DNA of 8,532 nt from Ruminococcaceae bacterium UBA1448 (GCA_002329405.1 DCTE01000158.1:1-8532); one strand, 5' to 3'. Shown: positions 1 to 6,791, counted from the first letter of the stretch. Numbers and translations: made by a program. The notes: generated by a model not told the origin, from the sequence alone.

Positions 1-293
1 CTGCTGCGGGTCTTCAGCTCTTCGATAATCGACGGCAGCATTTCCGCAGAAAAGAGGTTCGGCAGATATTTCATCTGGATTTTAAACAGACTCAATCCTG
101 TTTTCCTCAGGATTTCCGACTGACAGTCCCAGACCTGCTGGGTCCCGATGTACCTTTCACTTTTAATCTCAGCGTAGATATGCTGAGATTTTTCGTCCGC
201 TGTCAGCATCAGGATCTCTGCACTGTCAAACAGCGTGAGAAACGGCTCTTGAAGATAGCAGCCAAATATTTTTAGAAAATTGCATCCAGGCAA
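1..293 (-). CDS. polC: DNA polymerase III PolC-type, N-terminal fragment (partial)
   Basis: This is the start of the replicative DNA polymerase III alpha subunit of Firmicutes, cut by the left edge; 97 codons are visible. The translation begins MPGCNFLKIFGCYL and ends with a KIQMKYLPNLF...IIEELKTR stretch. This fits the poorly conserved PolC N-terminal region, in which a beta-strand section is followed by an 'I-K-YP-LF' segment and a helix. The polymerase and exonuclease domains lie outside the window. No in-frame ATG is available near the beginning, and a TGA stop lies in frame at 336-338. I therefore take TTG at 293, which has an AAAGGA ribosome site (303-308) 9 nt upstream. The gene follows ispG by 22 nt, its usual place in Clostridia. 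Identity rests on synteny plus weak sequence resemblance; the partial length prevents a motif check. Confidence 0.8.
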   Translation of the reverse strand, partial: MPGCNFLKIFGCYLQEPFLTLFDSAEILMLTADEKSQHIYAEIKSERYIGTQQVWDCQSEILRKTGLSLFKIQMKYLPNLFSAEMLPSIIEELKTRS

Positions 294-315
294 CTCGTTC
301 CATCCTTTCCCGATG

Positions 316-1356
316 TCAGAGCGTTTCGATCTCTTTCATCAGTTCGTCTACAATCTGATCTTCCGGTACGGTCCGCAGAATCTGCCCCTTTTTGAACAGA
401 ACGCCGCATCCATTGCCGCCAGCAACCCCGATATCCGCTTCTTTTGCTTCACCAGGTCCGTTGACAACACAACCCATGCAAGCGACGGTTATATTCTTGT
501 GAACTGCTGCAAGGCGCCGTTCCACTTCATTGGCCAGCCCGATCAGGTCGATTCTCGTCCGTCCGCAGGTCGGGCAGGAAATCAGCCGGGCATACCCGGT
601 GTCATATCCCAGCCCGGTCAGGATATCCCGTGCCGCGTAAATTTCCCGGACAGGCGAATCGGTCAGCGATACCCGGATGGTATCACCGATTCCGTCCAGC
701 AACAGACTTCCGATACCGGCAGCCGATTTGATCAGGCCCATCCGTTCGGTACCGGCCTCGGTGACGCCAAGGTGCAGCGGATAGGAGCAGCACTGAGCAA
801 GCATCCGGTAAGCCTTAACCATAATCGGAACACTGGTGGACTTCAGGGACAGTACAATCTGGTCAAAATCATATTTTTCCAGCAGCCGCATATGATAAAG
901 GCCGCTTTCAACCAGTGCTTCGGCAGTCGGTCCGCCAAACTTTGCAAGGATTTCCTTTTCAACCGAACCTGAGTTCACGCCAATCCGAATCGGTACCCCT
1001 TTATTGCGGCAGGCATCCGCTACAGCTTTGACATGATCATCTGAGCCAATGTTGCCGGGATTGATACGGATTTTGTCAATGCCCGCATCCAGTGACTCCA
1101 GTGCCAGACGATAATCAAAATGGATATCCGCAACCAACGGAATGGAAATCGCTTCCTTAATCTTCGGAATCAGGGCGACCGCCTCATGGTCTGGAATCGC
1201 CACCCGCAGAATCTCACAGCCGGCAGCCTCCAGTTCCTTTGCCTGGCGGACATTGCCTTCGATATCGGTGCTGGGGACATTCAGCATCGACTGGATATAG
1301 ATTTTCCCATCGCCGAGCGTCAGGTTTTTGAGCCGGACAGGGGTTACTTTACGCAT
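316..1356 (-). CDS. ispG: 4-hydroxy-3-methylbut-2-enyl diphosphate synthase (flavodoxin/ferredoxin), IspG/GcpE
   Basis: IspG catalyses the penultimate MEP-pathway step, reductive ring opening of ME-cPP to HMBPP, using a [4Fe-4S] cluster in the cytoplasm. The protein is 346 aa, the usual short bacterial form (TIM-barrel domain plus C-terminal cluster domain). Visible signatures are VADIHFDYRLAL near residue 76, the KIRINPGNIG segment near 95-104, the CPTCGRT cysteine pair (C261, C264) and the ACMGCVVNGPGEA block with C296 and E303. These supply the three cluster cysteines and the conserved glutamate. I chose the ATG at 1356 because an AGGAG (1366-1370) lies 9 nt upstream. An ATG 11 codons earlier is in frame but would contain this ribosome site. 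The gene follows rseP by 69 nt, with its own apparent promoter in the gap, and precedes polC by 22 nt. Confidence 0.97.
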   Translation of the reverse strand: MRKVTPVRLKNLTLGDGKIYIQSMLNVPSTDIEGNVRQAKELEAAGCEILRVAIPDHEAVALIPKIKEAISIPLVADIHFDYRLALESLDAGIDKIRINPGNIGSDDHVKAVADACRNKGVPIRIGVNSGSVEKEILAKFGGPTAEALVESGLYHMRLLEKYDFDQIVLSLKSTSVPIMVKAYRMLAQCCSYPLHLGVTEAGTERMGLIKSAAGIGSLLLDGIGDTIRVSLTDSPVREIYAARDILTGLGYDTGYARLISCPTCGRTRIDLIGLANEVERRLAAVHKNITVACMGCVVNGPGEAKEADIGVAGGNGCGVLFKKGQILRTVPEDQIVDELMKEIETL

Positions 1357-1419
1357 AGCAAAACGCTCCTTTTCAATCTGCCTGTACACATCATGACAGA
1401 AACAGACATTTATCCTTAT

Positions 1420-1448
1420 ATTATATCATCTGCGAATCAGATTGACAA
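1420..1448 (-). promoter_or_regulatory. Internal sigma-A-type promoter for ispG-polC
   Basis: Read on the minus strand, a TTGTCA -35 box (1443-1448) and a perfect TATAAT -10 box (1420-1425) are separated by exactly 17 nt. The -35 box lies inside the last codons of rseP, and the -10 box directly follows the rseP TGA stop (1426-1428). Transcription would start near 1413, giving a leader of about 57 nt before the ispG ATG. This would let ispG and polC be expressed independently of the long upstream operon. Prediction is from sequence match only. Confidence 0.65.
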
Positions 1449-2436
1449 TATCCTGGTAGGAAACAAAAATGACCAGTGCAATTACCAGAACGAATCCCGC
1501 AAAATGCACATATGCTTCGTATTCAGGCTTAATCCTTCTCCGGGTCACCGCTTCAAACAGCAGAAAAACCATCCGTCCGCCGTCCAGTGCCGGTATCGGA
1601 AGCAGGTTGAAAATACCCACATTGACGGTAATAAATGCAAACAGATTCATGACCGTCGACAATCCTGCCTTGGTCGCTTCACCGACCGCCTGCGCAGTCC
1701 CGATCGGCCCTGATAATTCAGAAACCGAAGCCTTTCCGGTAACCAGCTGACCAATCGAAATCCAGATCAGCCGTCCAATCGACGCAGTCTTGCCCAGCGA
1801 ATACCCGAGCGTATTGATCAGCCCGCGCGGTTTTCCAACTACCTTAAAATCGATCACCAGTGTTCCGCCATCAATGGTAAATACCACATCCTGCAAAGAA
1901 ACCTTTTCACCGTTGCGCTTCACCACCATATCTACAACCCCATCTTCATCGGTGGACAGTGCAAAAATTATATCGCTGTCTACCCACATCCGACGGCCAT
2001 TGATCTCCATGATCTGATCCCCGACTTGTAACCCACTTGCCTGCGTGGTCGCGCCGTCCGAAAACTCGGCAATTGTTGTTGACGCTAGGGTCTTGTTGGG
2101 AGCAGTCAATGCCAGTACAATGATAAATCCCAGCACCAGATTCATTATCGCACCGGCGCAGACAATGATCATCCGTTTCCAGACCGGCTGGTTGCAGAAA
2201 GCCCGCGGATCATCCGACCCATCGCTCTCCCCTTCCATCGAGACAAATCCGCCAATCGGGAGCAGACGCCAGGAATAACGGGTCTCCTTTTTGCCAAACC
2301 GGAAAAGTGTAGGCCCCATTCCGATCGCAAATTCGTTGACCCGAACCCCGCACAGCCGTGCAGCAAAAAAATGTCCGCATTCATGAATGATAATAATGGC
2401 GGCAAAAATCAACAGTGTAAGCAGAATACTTTCCAT
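1426..2436 (-). CDS. rseP: RIP metalloprotease RseP / site-2 protease (RasP-like)
   Basis: This is a membrane-embedded zinc protease that cleaves transmembrane substrates such as anti-sigma factors and leftover signal peptides in regulated intramembrane proteolysis. The 336-aa protein starts with a hydrophobic helix carrying the zinc-binding HECGH motif (residues 18-22). A PDZ-like domain follows (about 116-180, with a GLQVGDQIMEINGR core), then further transmembrane segments. The second catalytic motif NLLPIPALDGGR lies at 277-288 and contributes the third zinc ligand, the Asp of LDG. A single PDZ domain and this length match the Gram-positive RasP form rather than the two-PDZ proteobacterial form. 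I use the ATG at 2436, with GGGAGG just upstream at close (4-5 nt) spacing; the TTG at 2448 would swallow that ribosome site. Its substrate in this organism cannot be inferred here. Confidence 0.95.
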   Translation of the reverse strand: MESILLTLLIFAAIIIIHECGHFFAARLCGVRVNEFAIGMGPTLFRFGKKETRYSWRLLPIGGFVSMEGESDGSDDPRAFCNQPVWKRMIIVCAGAIMNLVLGFIIVLALTAPNKTLASTTIAEFSDGATTQASGLQVGDQIMEINGRRMWVDSDIIFALSTDEDGVVDMVVKRNGEKVSLQDVVFTIDGGTLVIDFKVVGKPRGLINTLGYSLGKTASIGRLIWISIGQLVTGKASVSELSGPIGTAQAVGEATKAGLSTVMNLFAFITVNVGIFNLLPIPALDGGRMVFLLFEAVTRRRIKPEYEAYVHFAGFVLVIALVIFVSYQDIVNLIRR

Positions 2437-2450
2437 GTGACCTCCCAAAA

Positions 2451-3590
2451 TCAGATTTTGCTCAGGACAAACTGTCGTGCCTGCTGCTCAGCAGCAAGAA
2501 TATTTTCCAACGTAACCGGCCCATCGCACTGCTCGCCCAGTACTTTACAGACCAGATCACCAATCTGCAAAAAGCTGATCTTTCCCTTCAAAAACAGCTC
2601 GACCAGCAATTCATTCGCTGAATTGACCAGTGTCGGATACAATCCGCCACGGGAAATTGCTTCCAGTGCCGCTTTCAGGCAGACAAAGGTCTCCAAATCA
2701 GGCTTATAAAAGGTCAGTTTTCCATAATCGGTCAGGCTCAGCCTTCCGGTTGGGCAAGCCGTCCGCTCAGGGTAAGTCAGCGCGTACTGGATCGGAATCT
2801 TCATATCCGGCACGCCCAGCTGCCCGATCACCGAATAATCGTCAAATTCAACCAGCGAATGGATTACGCTCTCCCGATGGACCACCACCTCAATCTGTTC
2901 CGGCCGTACATCGAACAGATGTACCGCCTCAATCACTTCCAGCCCCTTATTCATCATGGTTGCCGAATCAATCGTAATTTTGGCCCCCATGTTCCAGTTG
3001 GGATGTTTCAGAGCGCGGGCAGGGGTAATCTCTTCCAGATCTTTACGGGTCATCCCAAAGAACGGGCCGCCGGAAGCCGTCAGCAGTATTTTATTCAGAT
3101 GGCAGTGCCGGTATCCTTCCAGGCACTGAAAAATCGCGGAATGTTCCGAATCGACCGGAAAGATTCGCACACCTTTTTCTGTGGCCTGTTTCATGACCAG
3201 CTCACCACCGGTTACCAGCGTCTCTTTGTTGGCCAGGGCCAGCGTATTTCCCGCCTCAATCGCCGCCAGCGTCGGACGGAGACCAACCATTCCCATCACC
3301 GAGTTGAGAACGATACCCGCCTGTTTATCTGCCGCCAGTTCACACAACCCTTCAATACCGGTCAGCACCTCAACGTTCAGATCCCGGACACGGGTGCAGA
3401 AACTTTGATAATGCGCCGGGTCGGCAATGCAGACCCGAGACGGGTGAAAAGCACGAACCTGTTCTTCCAGCTTCTGCTCACTGGTGTTGGCAGCAAGCGC
3501 ATATACATGAAAGCCGTGTGCCCGGCAGACGTCCAGTGCCTGGGTACCGATTGAACCAGTTGAGCCGAGTATTGTGACATTTTTTTCCAT
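2451..3590 (-). CDS. dxr: 1-deoxy-D-xylulose-5-phosphate reductoisomerase
   Basis: Dxr converts DXP to MEP with NADPH and a divalent metal, the first committed step of the MEP isoprenoid pathway and the target of fosmidomycin. The 379-aa length is normal. Visible motifs are the NADPH-binding GSTGSIG (9-15), NKETLV (121-126), the metal ligands in PVDSEH (D147, E149), SGGPF (173-177), HPNW (196-199) and MMNKGLEVIE (212-221, with N214, K215 and E218). By alignment with the E. coli enzyme these correspond to D150, E152, H209, W212, N227, K228 and E231, so the active site looks intact. The start is forced, because an in-frame TAA lies three codons upstream of ATG 3590. The ribosome site is poor: one AAAGG is only 2 nt from the ATG and another AAAGGA is 14 nt away. 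rseP follows after 14 nt. Confidence 0.97.
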   Translation of the reverse strand: MEKNVTILGSTGSIGTQALDVCRAHGFHVYALAANTSEQKLEEQVRAFHPSRVCIADPAHYQSFCTRVRDLNVEVLTGIEGLCELAADKQAGIVLNSVMGMVGLRPTLAAIEAGNTLALANKETLVTGGELVMKQATEKGVRIFPVDSEHSAIFQCLEGYRHCHLNKILLTASGGPFFGMTRKDLEEITPARALKHPNWNMGAKITIDSATMMNKGLEVIEAVHLFDVRPEQIEVVVHRESVIHSLVEFDDYSVIGQLGVPDMKIPIQYALTYPERTACPTGRLSLTDYGKLTFYKPDLETFVCLKAALEAISRGGLYPTLVNSANELLVELFLKGKISFLQIGDLVCKVLGEQCDGPVTLENILAAEQQARQFVLSKI

Positions 3591-3645
3591 ATCCTTTTAC
3601 CCATTCCTTTCTTTGACAAGCAATAAAGCTCTATAATGGAAAAGC

Positions 3646-3675
3646 AGCCCCGGTACAGATGGTCTGTCCGGGGCT
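3646..3675 (-). terminator. Strong hairpin in the cdsA-dxr gap, attenuator-like
   Basis: The 8-nt arms AGCCCCGG (3646-3653) and CCGGGGCT (3668-3675) are perfectly complementary. Inside them ACAGA (3655-3659) pairs with TCTGT (3663-3667), leaving one unpaired base and a 3-nt loop. In the minus-strand mRNA this GC-rich stem starts 5 nt after the cdsA stop codon. It is followed by GCTTTTCC, a T-run too short for a convincing full terminator. It is more likely a partial terminator, an attenuator or an mRNA processing/stability element that lowers dxr and downstream expression relative to cdsA. On the plus strand no T-run follows. Confidence 0.5.
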
Positions 3676-3680
3676 CCGTG

Positions 3681-4520
3681 TTAGCTGACAATCGTCATAA
3701 TGGGAAAATACTGTAAAATCAGGTAGATGGTCGGCGCAACAAACAAAAAACTGTCAAACCGGTCCATTACGCCGCCATGTCCAGGCATAATCTTGCCAAA
3801 ATCTTTAATCCCGGTCTGTCTTTTGACGACCGAGGCCATCAGATCACCGACAATGCTGACCAGTGAACAGAAAATTGAAATCACTGCAATTGTTCCCCAG
3901 GAAAATGCCATCTGCACATGAAAGAAATACAGCTGATACTGCTGGTAACAAAAACAAGTCAGCATAAAAAAGATACAGCAACCAACTACGCCGCCGATTG
4001 CACCTTCAATCGTCTTATGCGGGCTGACCAGCGGTGCCATCTTATGCTTGCCAAACGCGCGCCCGGCGAAATACGCGCAGGAATCCGAAATCCACGCTGC
4101 AACACAGCAGAGCAAAACATACAAAATTCCATGATGATACCGGTCACGCATCAAAATGACAGTCGACAATGCAGTCGGAACTACCAACGAAATGAAAAAC
4201 GAAATGGCTACCTCTTCAAAACGAATATCGTTATGGTAAAGCAGCAGCGAACCAAACATCAGAATAAAATAGCCGAGGGTGACATAAACCTGCATCCCGT
4301 GAATGCGCAGTGTGCTGAAAAACGGGATAACCAGTGCATAACCAAGTGAAAATACAAGCAGGGCTTTGGACTTGACATAACTGGTTGCATGAAGCAGTTC
4401 AAACACGGCAGCAGCACTGATCAGTGAAACCGCTATGTTCATCACAAATGTCTCATAAAAGGCAAAAACTCCCGCCAGGATAACCAGTGCCACAGCGGCG
4501 GATATAATGCGTTGTTTCAT
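3681..4520 (-). CDS. cdsA: Phosphatidate cytidylyltransferase (CDP-diglyceride synthase)
   Basis: CdsA condenses CTP and phosphatidic acid to CDP-diacylglycerol, the branch-point precursor of phosphatidylglycerol, cardiolipin and phosphatidylserine/ethanolamine, in the cytoplasmic membrane. The 279-aa protein is dominated by hydrophobic segments. It shows SDSCAYFAGRAFGKHK followed by SPHKTIEG (about 145-173), then the family signature near the C-terminus (about 225-257), with GDLMASVVKRQTGIKDFG and PGHGGVMDRFDS. The conserved acidic metal-binding residues are present. Two TTG codons precede the ATG at 4520; I prefer the ATG because of an AGGCAGG ribosome site about 8 nt upstream. It lies 33 nt after uppS. 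The 90-nt gap to dxr is the longest within the visible operon and holds a hairpin. Confidence 0.95.
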   Translation of the reverse strand: MKQRIISAAVALVILAGVFAFYETFVMNIAVSLISAAAVFELLHATSYVKSKALLVFSLGYALVIPFFSTLRIHGMQVYVTLGYFILMFGSLLLYHNDIRFEEVAISFFISLVVPTALSTVILMRDRYHHGILYVLLCCVAAWISDSCAYFAGRAFGKHKMAPLVSPHKTIEGAIGGVVGCCIFFMLTCFCYQQYQLYFFHVQMAFSWGTIAVISIFCSLVSIVGDLMASVVKRQTGIKDFGKIMPGHGGVMDRFDSFLFVAPTIYLILQYFPIMTIVS

Positions 4521-4553
4521 CAACAAAACCTGCCTTTCTGTCGGAAGTCTGCC

Positions 4554-5273
4554 TTATCCTTTGGCAAGACCGCCGAACCGCCGGGAACGACTGTTAAACT
4601 CCTCGATAGCGGTATCAAGGGTGGCCGGCTTAAAATCCGGCCACAGCACGCCGGACATAAACACATATTCCGCATACGCACACTGCCAGATCAGAAAATT
4701 GGACAGACGATATTCTCCACTGGGACGAATCATCAAATCAACATCCGGTATCCCATCGGTATACAGATAATGCGAAAACAGCGTTTCATCAATCTGTCCC
4801 GGTAATACCTTCCCAGCCTGCACATCCTCGGCAACCAGACGGGCAGCATGGGCAATCTCTGCCCTGCCGCCATAATTGATGGCAAGAATCAAGGTCAGCC
4901 CGGTTGCGTTTTTGCTTTTTTCCTCTGCCCGCTGCATCTTTGCCCGTATATCGTCGTCAAAAACTGAGCGGTCACCGATAAAACGGACACGGATGTTTTC
5001 CTTTGCGTAATCATCCATCTCATTGAGATAGGAACGAAGAAGCTCAATGATTGCGTTGACCTCATCCTTTGGACGTCTCCAGTTTTCTGTCGAAAAGACA
5101 TAAGTCGTCAGATATTTCAGCCCGATTTTGTTGGCATAACGGGCAATATCCTTGAAGGTGGCAGCACCTGCACGATGCCCCATCTTTCGTGGAAGTCCCC
5201 GCTTTTTCGCCCAACGTCCGTTTCCATCCATAATAATGCCGACATGTGTCGGCAGATTTGTATGTTGTATCAT
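4554..5273 (-). CDS. uppS: Isoprenyl transferase / undecaprenyl diphosphate synthase
   Basis: UppS is a cis-prenyltransferase that extends farnesyl diphosphate with isopentenyl diphosphate to the C55 carrier lipid used for peptidoglycan and teichoic acid export. The 239-aa length is typical. Signatures in order are MDGNGRWA (15-22, catalytic Asp D16), FSTENW (60-65), NYGGRAEI (133-140), the IRPSGEYRLSNFLIWQ block (182-197) and the final RSRRFGG (229-235). The block reads RPSGE where E. coli has RTGGE and B. subtilis RTSGE, a mild variation. The ATG overlaps the frr stop by one base (TAATG), so translation is probably coupled to frr; a GGAG lies 5 nt upstream. It supplies the product end of the isoprenoid pathway whose early enzymes, dxr and ispG, follow in the same operon. 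Confidence 0.97.
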   Translation of the reverse strand: MIQHTNLPTHVGIIMDGNGRWAKKRGLPRKMGHRAGAATFKDIARYANKIGLKYLTTYVFSTENWRRPKDEVNAIIELLRSYLNEMDDYAKENIRVRFIGDRSVFDDDIRAKMQRAEEKSKNATGLTLILAINYGGRAEIAHAARLVAEDVQAGKVLPGQIDETLFSHYLYTDGIPDVDLMIRPSGEYRLSNFLIWQCAYAEYVFMSGVLWPDFKPATLDTAIEEFNSRSRRFGGLAKG

Positions 5274-5833
5274 TAGATCTCCTGGATCTCCTTGATCTTC
5301 TTTTCGGACATTGCATCCGCTTCTTTTACATACTTATCCGTAACTTTCTGGATATCTTTTTCAGCTTCTTTGACGTCATCTTCTGTGATCTCATTGTTTT
5401 TCTTCATAGCCTTGATCTTATCCATCGCGTCACGGCGGATATTACGCAGCGCAATTTTGCCGTCCTCGGTCATCTTATGGACTTCCTTGGCAAGCTCATT
5501 ACGGCGTTCAGAGGTCATGGGCGGGAAAATCAGACGGATAACTGTACCGTCGTTGTTGGGATTAATGCCCAAATCCGAGGTCTGGATCGCTTTTTCTATA
5601 CTCTTGAGGGTCGAACGGTCCCACGGCGCAATCATCAGCGTACGGGGATCAGGGACACTGATCGCCGCCATCTGGTTCAAAGGAGTCGGTGTACCATAAT
5701 ATTCAACTGTAATCCGGTCAAGAACCGCAGGATTCGCACGTCCGGCACGGATGGTATTAAAATTGGAATTAAGTGCGTTCAGTGCCTTTTGCATCTTGCC
5801 TTCTGATTTTTTGATTTCTTCTTTGGTGGTCAT
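5273..5833 (-). CDS. frr: Ribosome recycling factor
   Basis: RRF works with EF-G to split the post-termination ribosome and free mRNA and tRNA for another round. The 186-aa length matches the family (about 185). Characteristic segments are the N-terminal helix with FNTIRAGRANP (about 25-35), VEYYGTPTPLNQMA (about 43-56), the SDLGINPNNDG hinge region, IRLIFPPMTSERR, then the long charged C-terminal helices, including IRRDAMDKIKAM. The ATG at 5833 has the ribosome site GAAAGGCAGG, 7 nt away. The gene follows pyrH by 26 nt and overlaps the uppS start by one base. The pyrH-frr pairing is near universal in bacteria. Confidence 0.98.
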   Translation of the reverse strand: MTTKEEIKKSEGKMQKALNALNSNFNTIRAGRANPAVLDRITVEYYGTPTPLNQMAAISVPDPRTLMIAPWDRSTLKSIEKAIQTSDLGINPNNDGTVIRLIFPPMTSERRNELAKEVHKMTEDGKIALRNIRRDAMDKIKAMKKNNEITEDDVKEAEKDIQKVTDKYVKEADAMSEKKIKEIQEI

Positions 5834-5859
5834 AAAAATACCTGCCTTTCAAAAATGGA

Positions 5860-6570
5860 TTATTCAGGGAGCACAAGAGTGCCAATATCTTCTCCGCTTA
5901 CAGCGCGGACAATATTCTGCGGATCACTCAGATCAAATACCAGCATCGGAAGGTGATTATCCTTACACATCGAAGCTGCCGTTGCATCCATAACGCCAAG
6001 GTTTTTGGCGAGAACTTCGCTGACTGTCAGCGTATCATATTTAACCGCATCATCATATTTATGCGGGTCTTTGTCATATACACCATCAACCATTGTTGCT
6101 TTAAATACAACATCCGCATTAATTTCAGCAGCGCGCAGTGAAGCGGCGGTATCAGTCGAGAAGAAAGGATTACCGGTTCCACAGCCGAATACGACGACGC
6201 GGCCTTTTTCCAGATGACGGACCGCACGATTGCGGATATACGGTTCAGCGACCTGCTGCATCGCAATAGCAGTCTGTACCCGGACGTCAACACCCAGATG
6301 TTCCAGCGCGTCAGCGACAGCCAGCGCATTCATTGCAGTTCCCAACATACCGATATGGTCGGCACGGGTACGATCCATCGAACCGGAGCTGCGTCCTCTC
6401 CAGAAGTTGCCGCCGCCGACAACGACTGCGATCTGCGCACCAAGCGCGGCAGCGTCCCGGATTGCTTCGCAGATCGGATTGATAATATCATAATTCAATC
6501 CGAATTTCTGATCACCGGCCAGTGCTTCACCGGACAACTTCAACAAAATACGGTTATATTTCAAATCCAT
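5860..6570 (-). CDS. pyrH: Uridylate (UMP) kinase
   Basis: PyrH phosphorylates UMP to UDP with ATP and is usually a hexamer feedback-inhibited by UTP; it belongs to the amino-acid kinase fold. The 236-aa product has LLKLSGEAL (9-17), VVGGGNFWRG (50-59), RADHIGMLGTAMNALA (69-84), GTGNPFFSTDTAASLRAAEI (131-150) and VDGVYDKDP (161-169), then MDATAASMCKDN. One small variation is FGCGTGNP where FAGGTGNP is more common. I take the ATG at 6570, with GAGAGG 10 nt upstream. A TTG 6 codons earlier is in frame but would include that ribosome site. It is the first gene of the minus-strand operon; the rpsB-tsf pair that often precedes pyrH is not present on this side. Confidence 0.97.
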   Translation of the reverse strand: MDLKYNRILLKLSGEALAGDQKFGLNYDIINPICEAIRDAAALGAQIAVVVGGGNFWRGRSSGSMDRTRADHIGMLGTAMNALAVADALEHLGVDVRVQTAIAMQQVAEPYIRNRAVRHLEKGRVVVFGCGTGNPFFSTDTAASLRAAEINADVVFKATMVDGVYDKDPHKYDDAVKYDTLTVSEVLAKNLGVMDATAASMCKDNHLPMLVFDLSDPQNIVRAVSGEDIGTLVLPE

Positions 6571-6609
6571 AATCGTTCTACCTCTCAAACATACTTGTAT
6601 TTCTCCCTT

Positions 6610-6638
6610 ATTTTACATGATATTTTGCTTATTGTAAA
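6610..6638 (-). promoter_or_regulatory. Sigma-A-type promoter of the pyrH operon
   Basis: On the minus strand a TTTACA -35 box (6633-6638) and a TAAAAT -10 box (6610-6615) are separated by exactly 17 nt. Transcription should begin near 6603, giving a leader of about 33 nt that contains the GAGAGG ribosome site of pyrH. No long leader or riboswitch-like structure fits in that space. Confidence 0.7.
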
Positions 6639-6667
6639 GAGAAAGTTTGTAAATATTCAGGCATTAT

Positions 6668-6723
6668 CCTTTTTCTGACCGCAGGACATGCTTACTGCAC
6701 GGTCAAGGGTTGACCTTTTTCTG
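6668..6723. repeat. Cluster of inverted and direct repeats overlapping the rpe -35 box
   Basis: The 10-mer CCTTTTTCTG occurs twice, at 6668-6677 and 6714-6723, exactly 46 nt apart. Between the copies lie two inverted repeats that share a half. TGACCG (6676-6681) pairs with CGGTCA (6700-6705), with an extra CAG/CTG pairing inside. GGTCAA (6701-6706) pairs with TTGACC (6710-6715) across GGG. The right-hand TTGACC is also the predicted -35 box of rpe. The arrangement TGACC...GGTCA...TGACC could be an operator; no binding protein can be named from sequence. Confidence 0.45.
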
Positions 6724-6738
6724 CAAATGCGGTAAAAT
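6710..6738 (+). promoter_or_regulatory. Sigma-A-type promoter of rpe
   Basis: TTGACC (6710-6715) and TAAAAT (6733-6738) are separated by the ideal 17 nt. Transcription should start near 6745, leaving a leader of about 47 nt before the rpe ATG. The -35 box coincides with one arm of an inverted repeat, so a protein bound there would be expected to repress. Confidence 0.7.
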
Positions 6739-6791
6739 GTACTATATCTGACTTTATTTTGAACACATGATTTCTTTGAAAGGAGTCTGAC

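Noticed and set aside
280..972. Plus-strand open frame of 230 codons
   Set aside because: It is antisense to ispG, whose protein is unmistakable. It has no recognisable domain and a composition typical of a reverse-frame shadow.
1357..1413. Possible small hairpin in the ispG leader (TCTG/CTGT with ACAG/CAGA)
   Set aside because: The pairings are short and need asymmetric internal loops, so they are not above what chance would give.
2859..3554. Plus-strand open frame of 231 codons
   Set aside because: It is antisense to dxr with no domain or convincing ribosome site; the dxr reading is certain.
3613..3637. Plus-strand TTGACA and TATAAT boxes in the dxr-cdsA gap, possibly an antisense promoter
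   Set aside because: Both hexamers are perfect, but the spacer is only 13 nt, too short for normal sigma-A recognition, and no plus-strand gene follows. It may deserve a glance in RNA-seq data.
6571..6588. TTG start six codons upstream of the pyrH ATG (and similar TTG starts before rseP and cdsA)
   Set aside because: For pyrH and rseP the extension would cover the ribosome binding site, and for cdsA it would shorten its spacing. The downstream ATG codons fit the families better.
6701..6720. GGTCAA-GGG-TTGACC followed by TTTTT as a plus-strand terminator
   Set aside because: The stem is only 6 bp, no plus-strand gene lies upstream, and the right arm is the -35 box of rpe. An operator or chance overlap is more likely.
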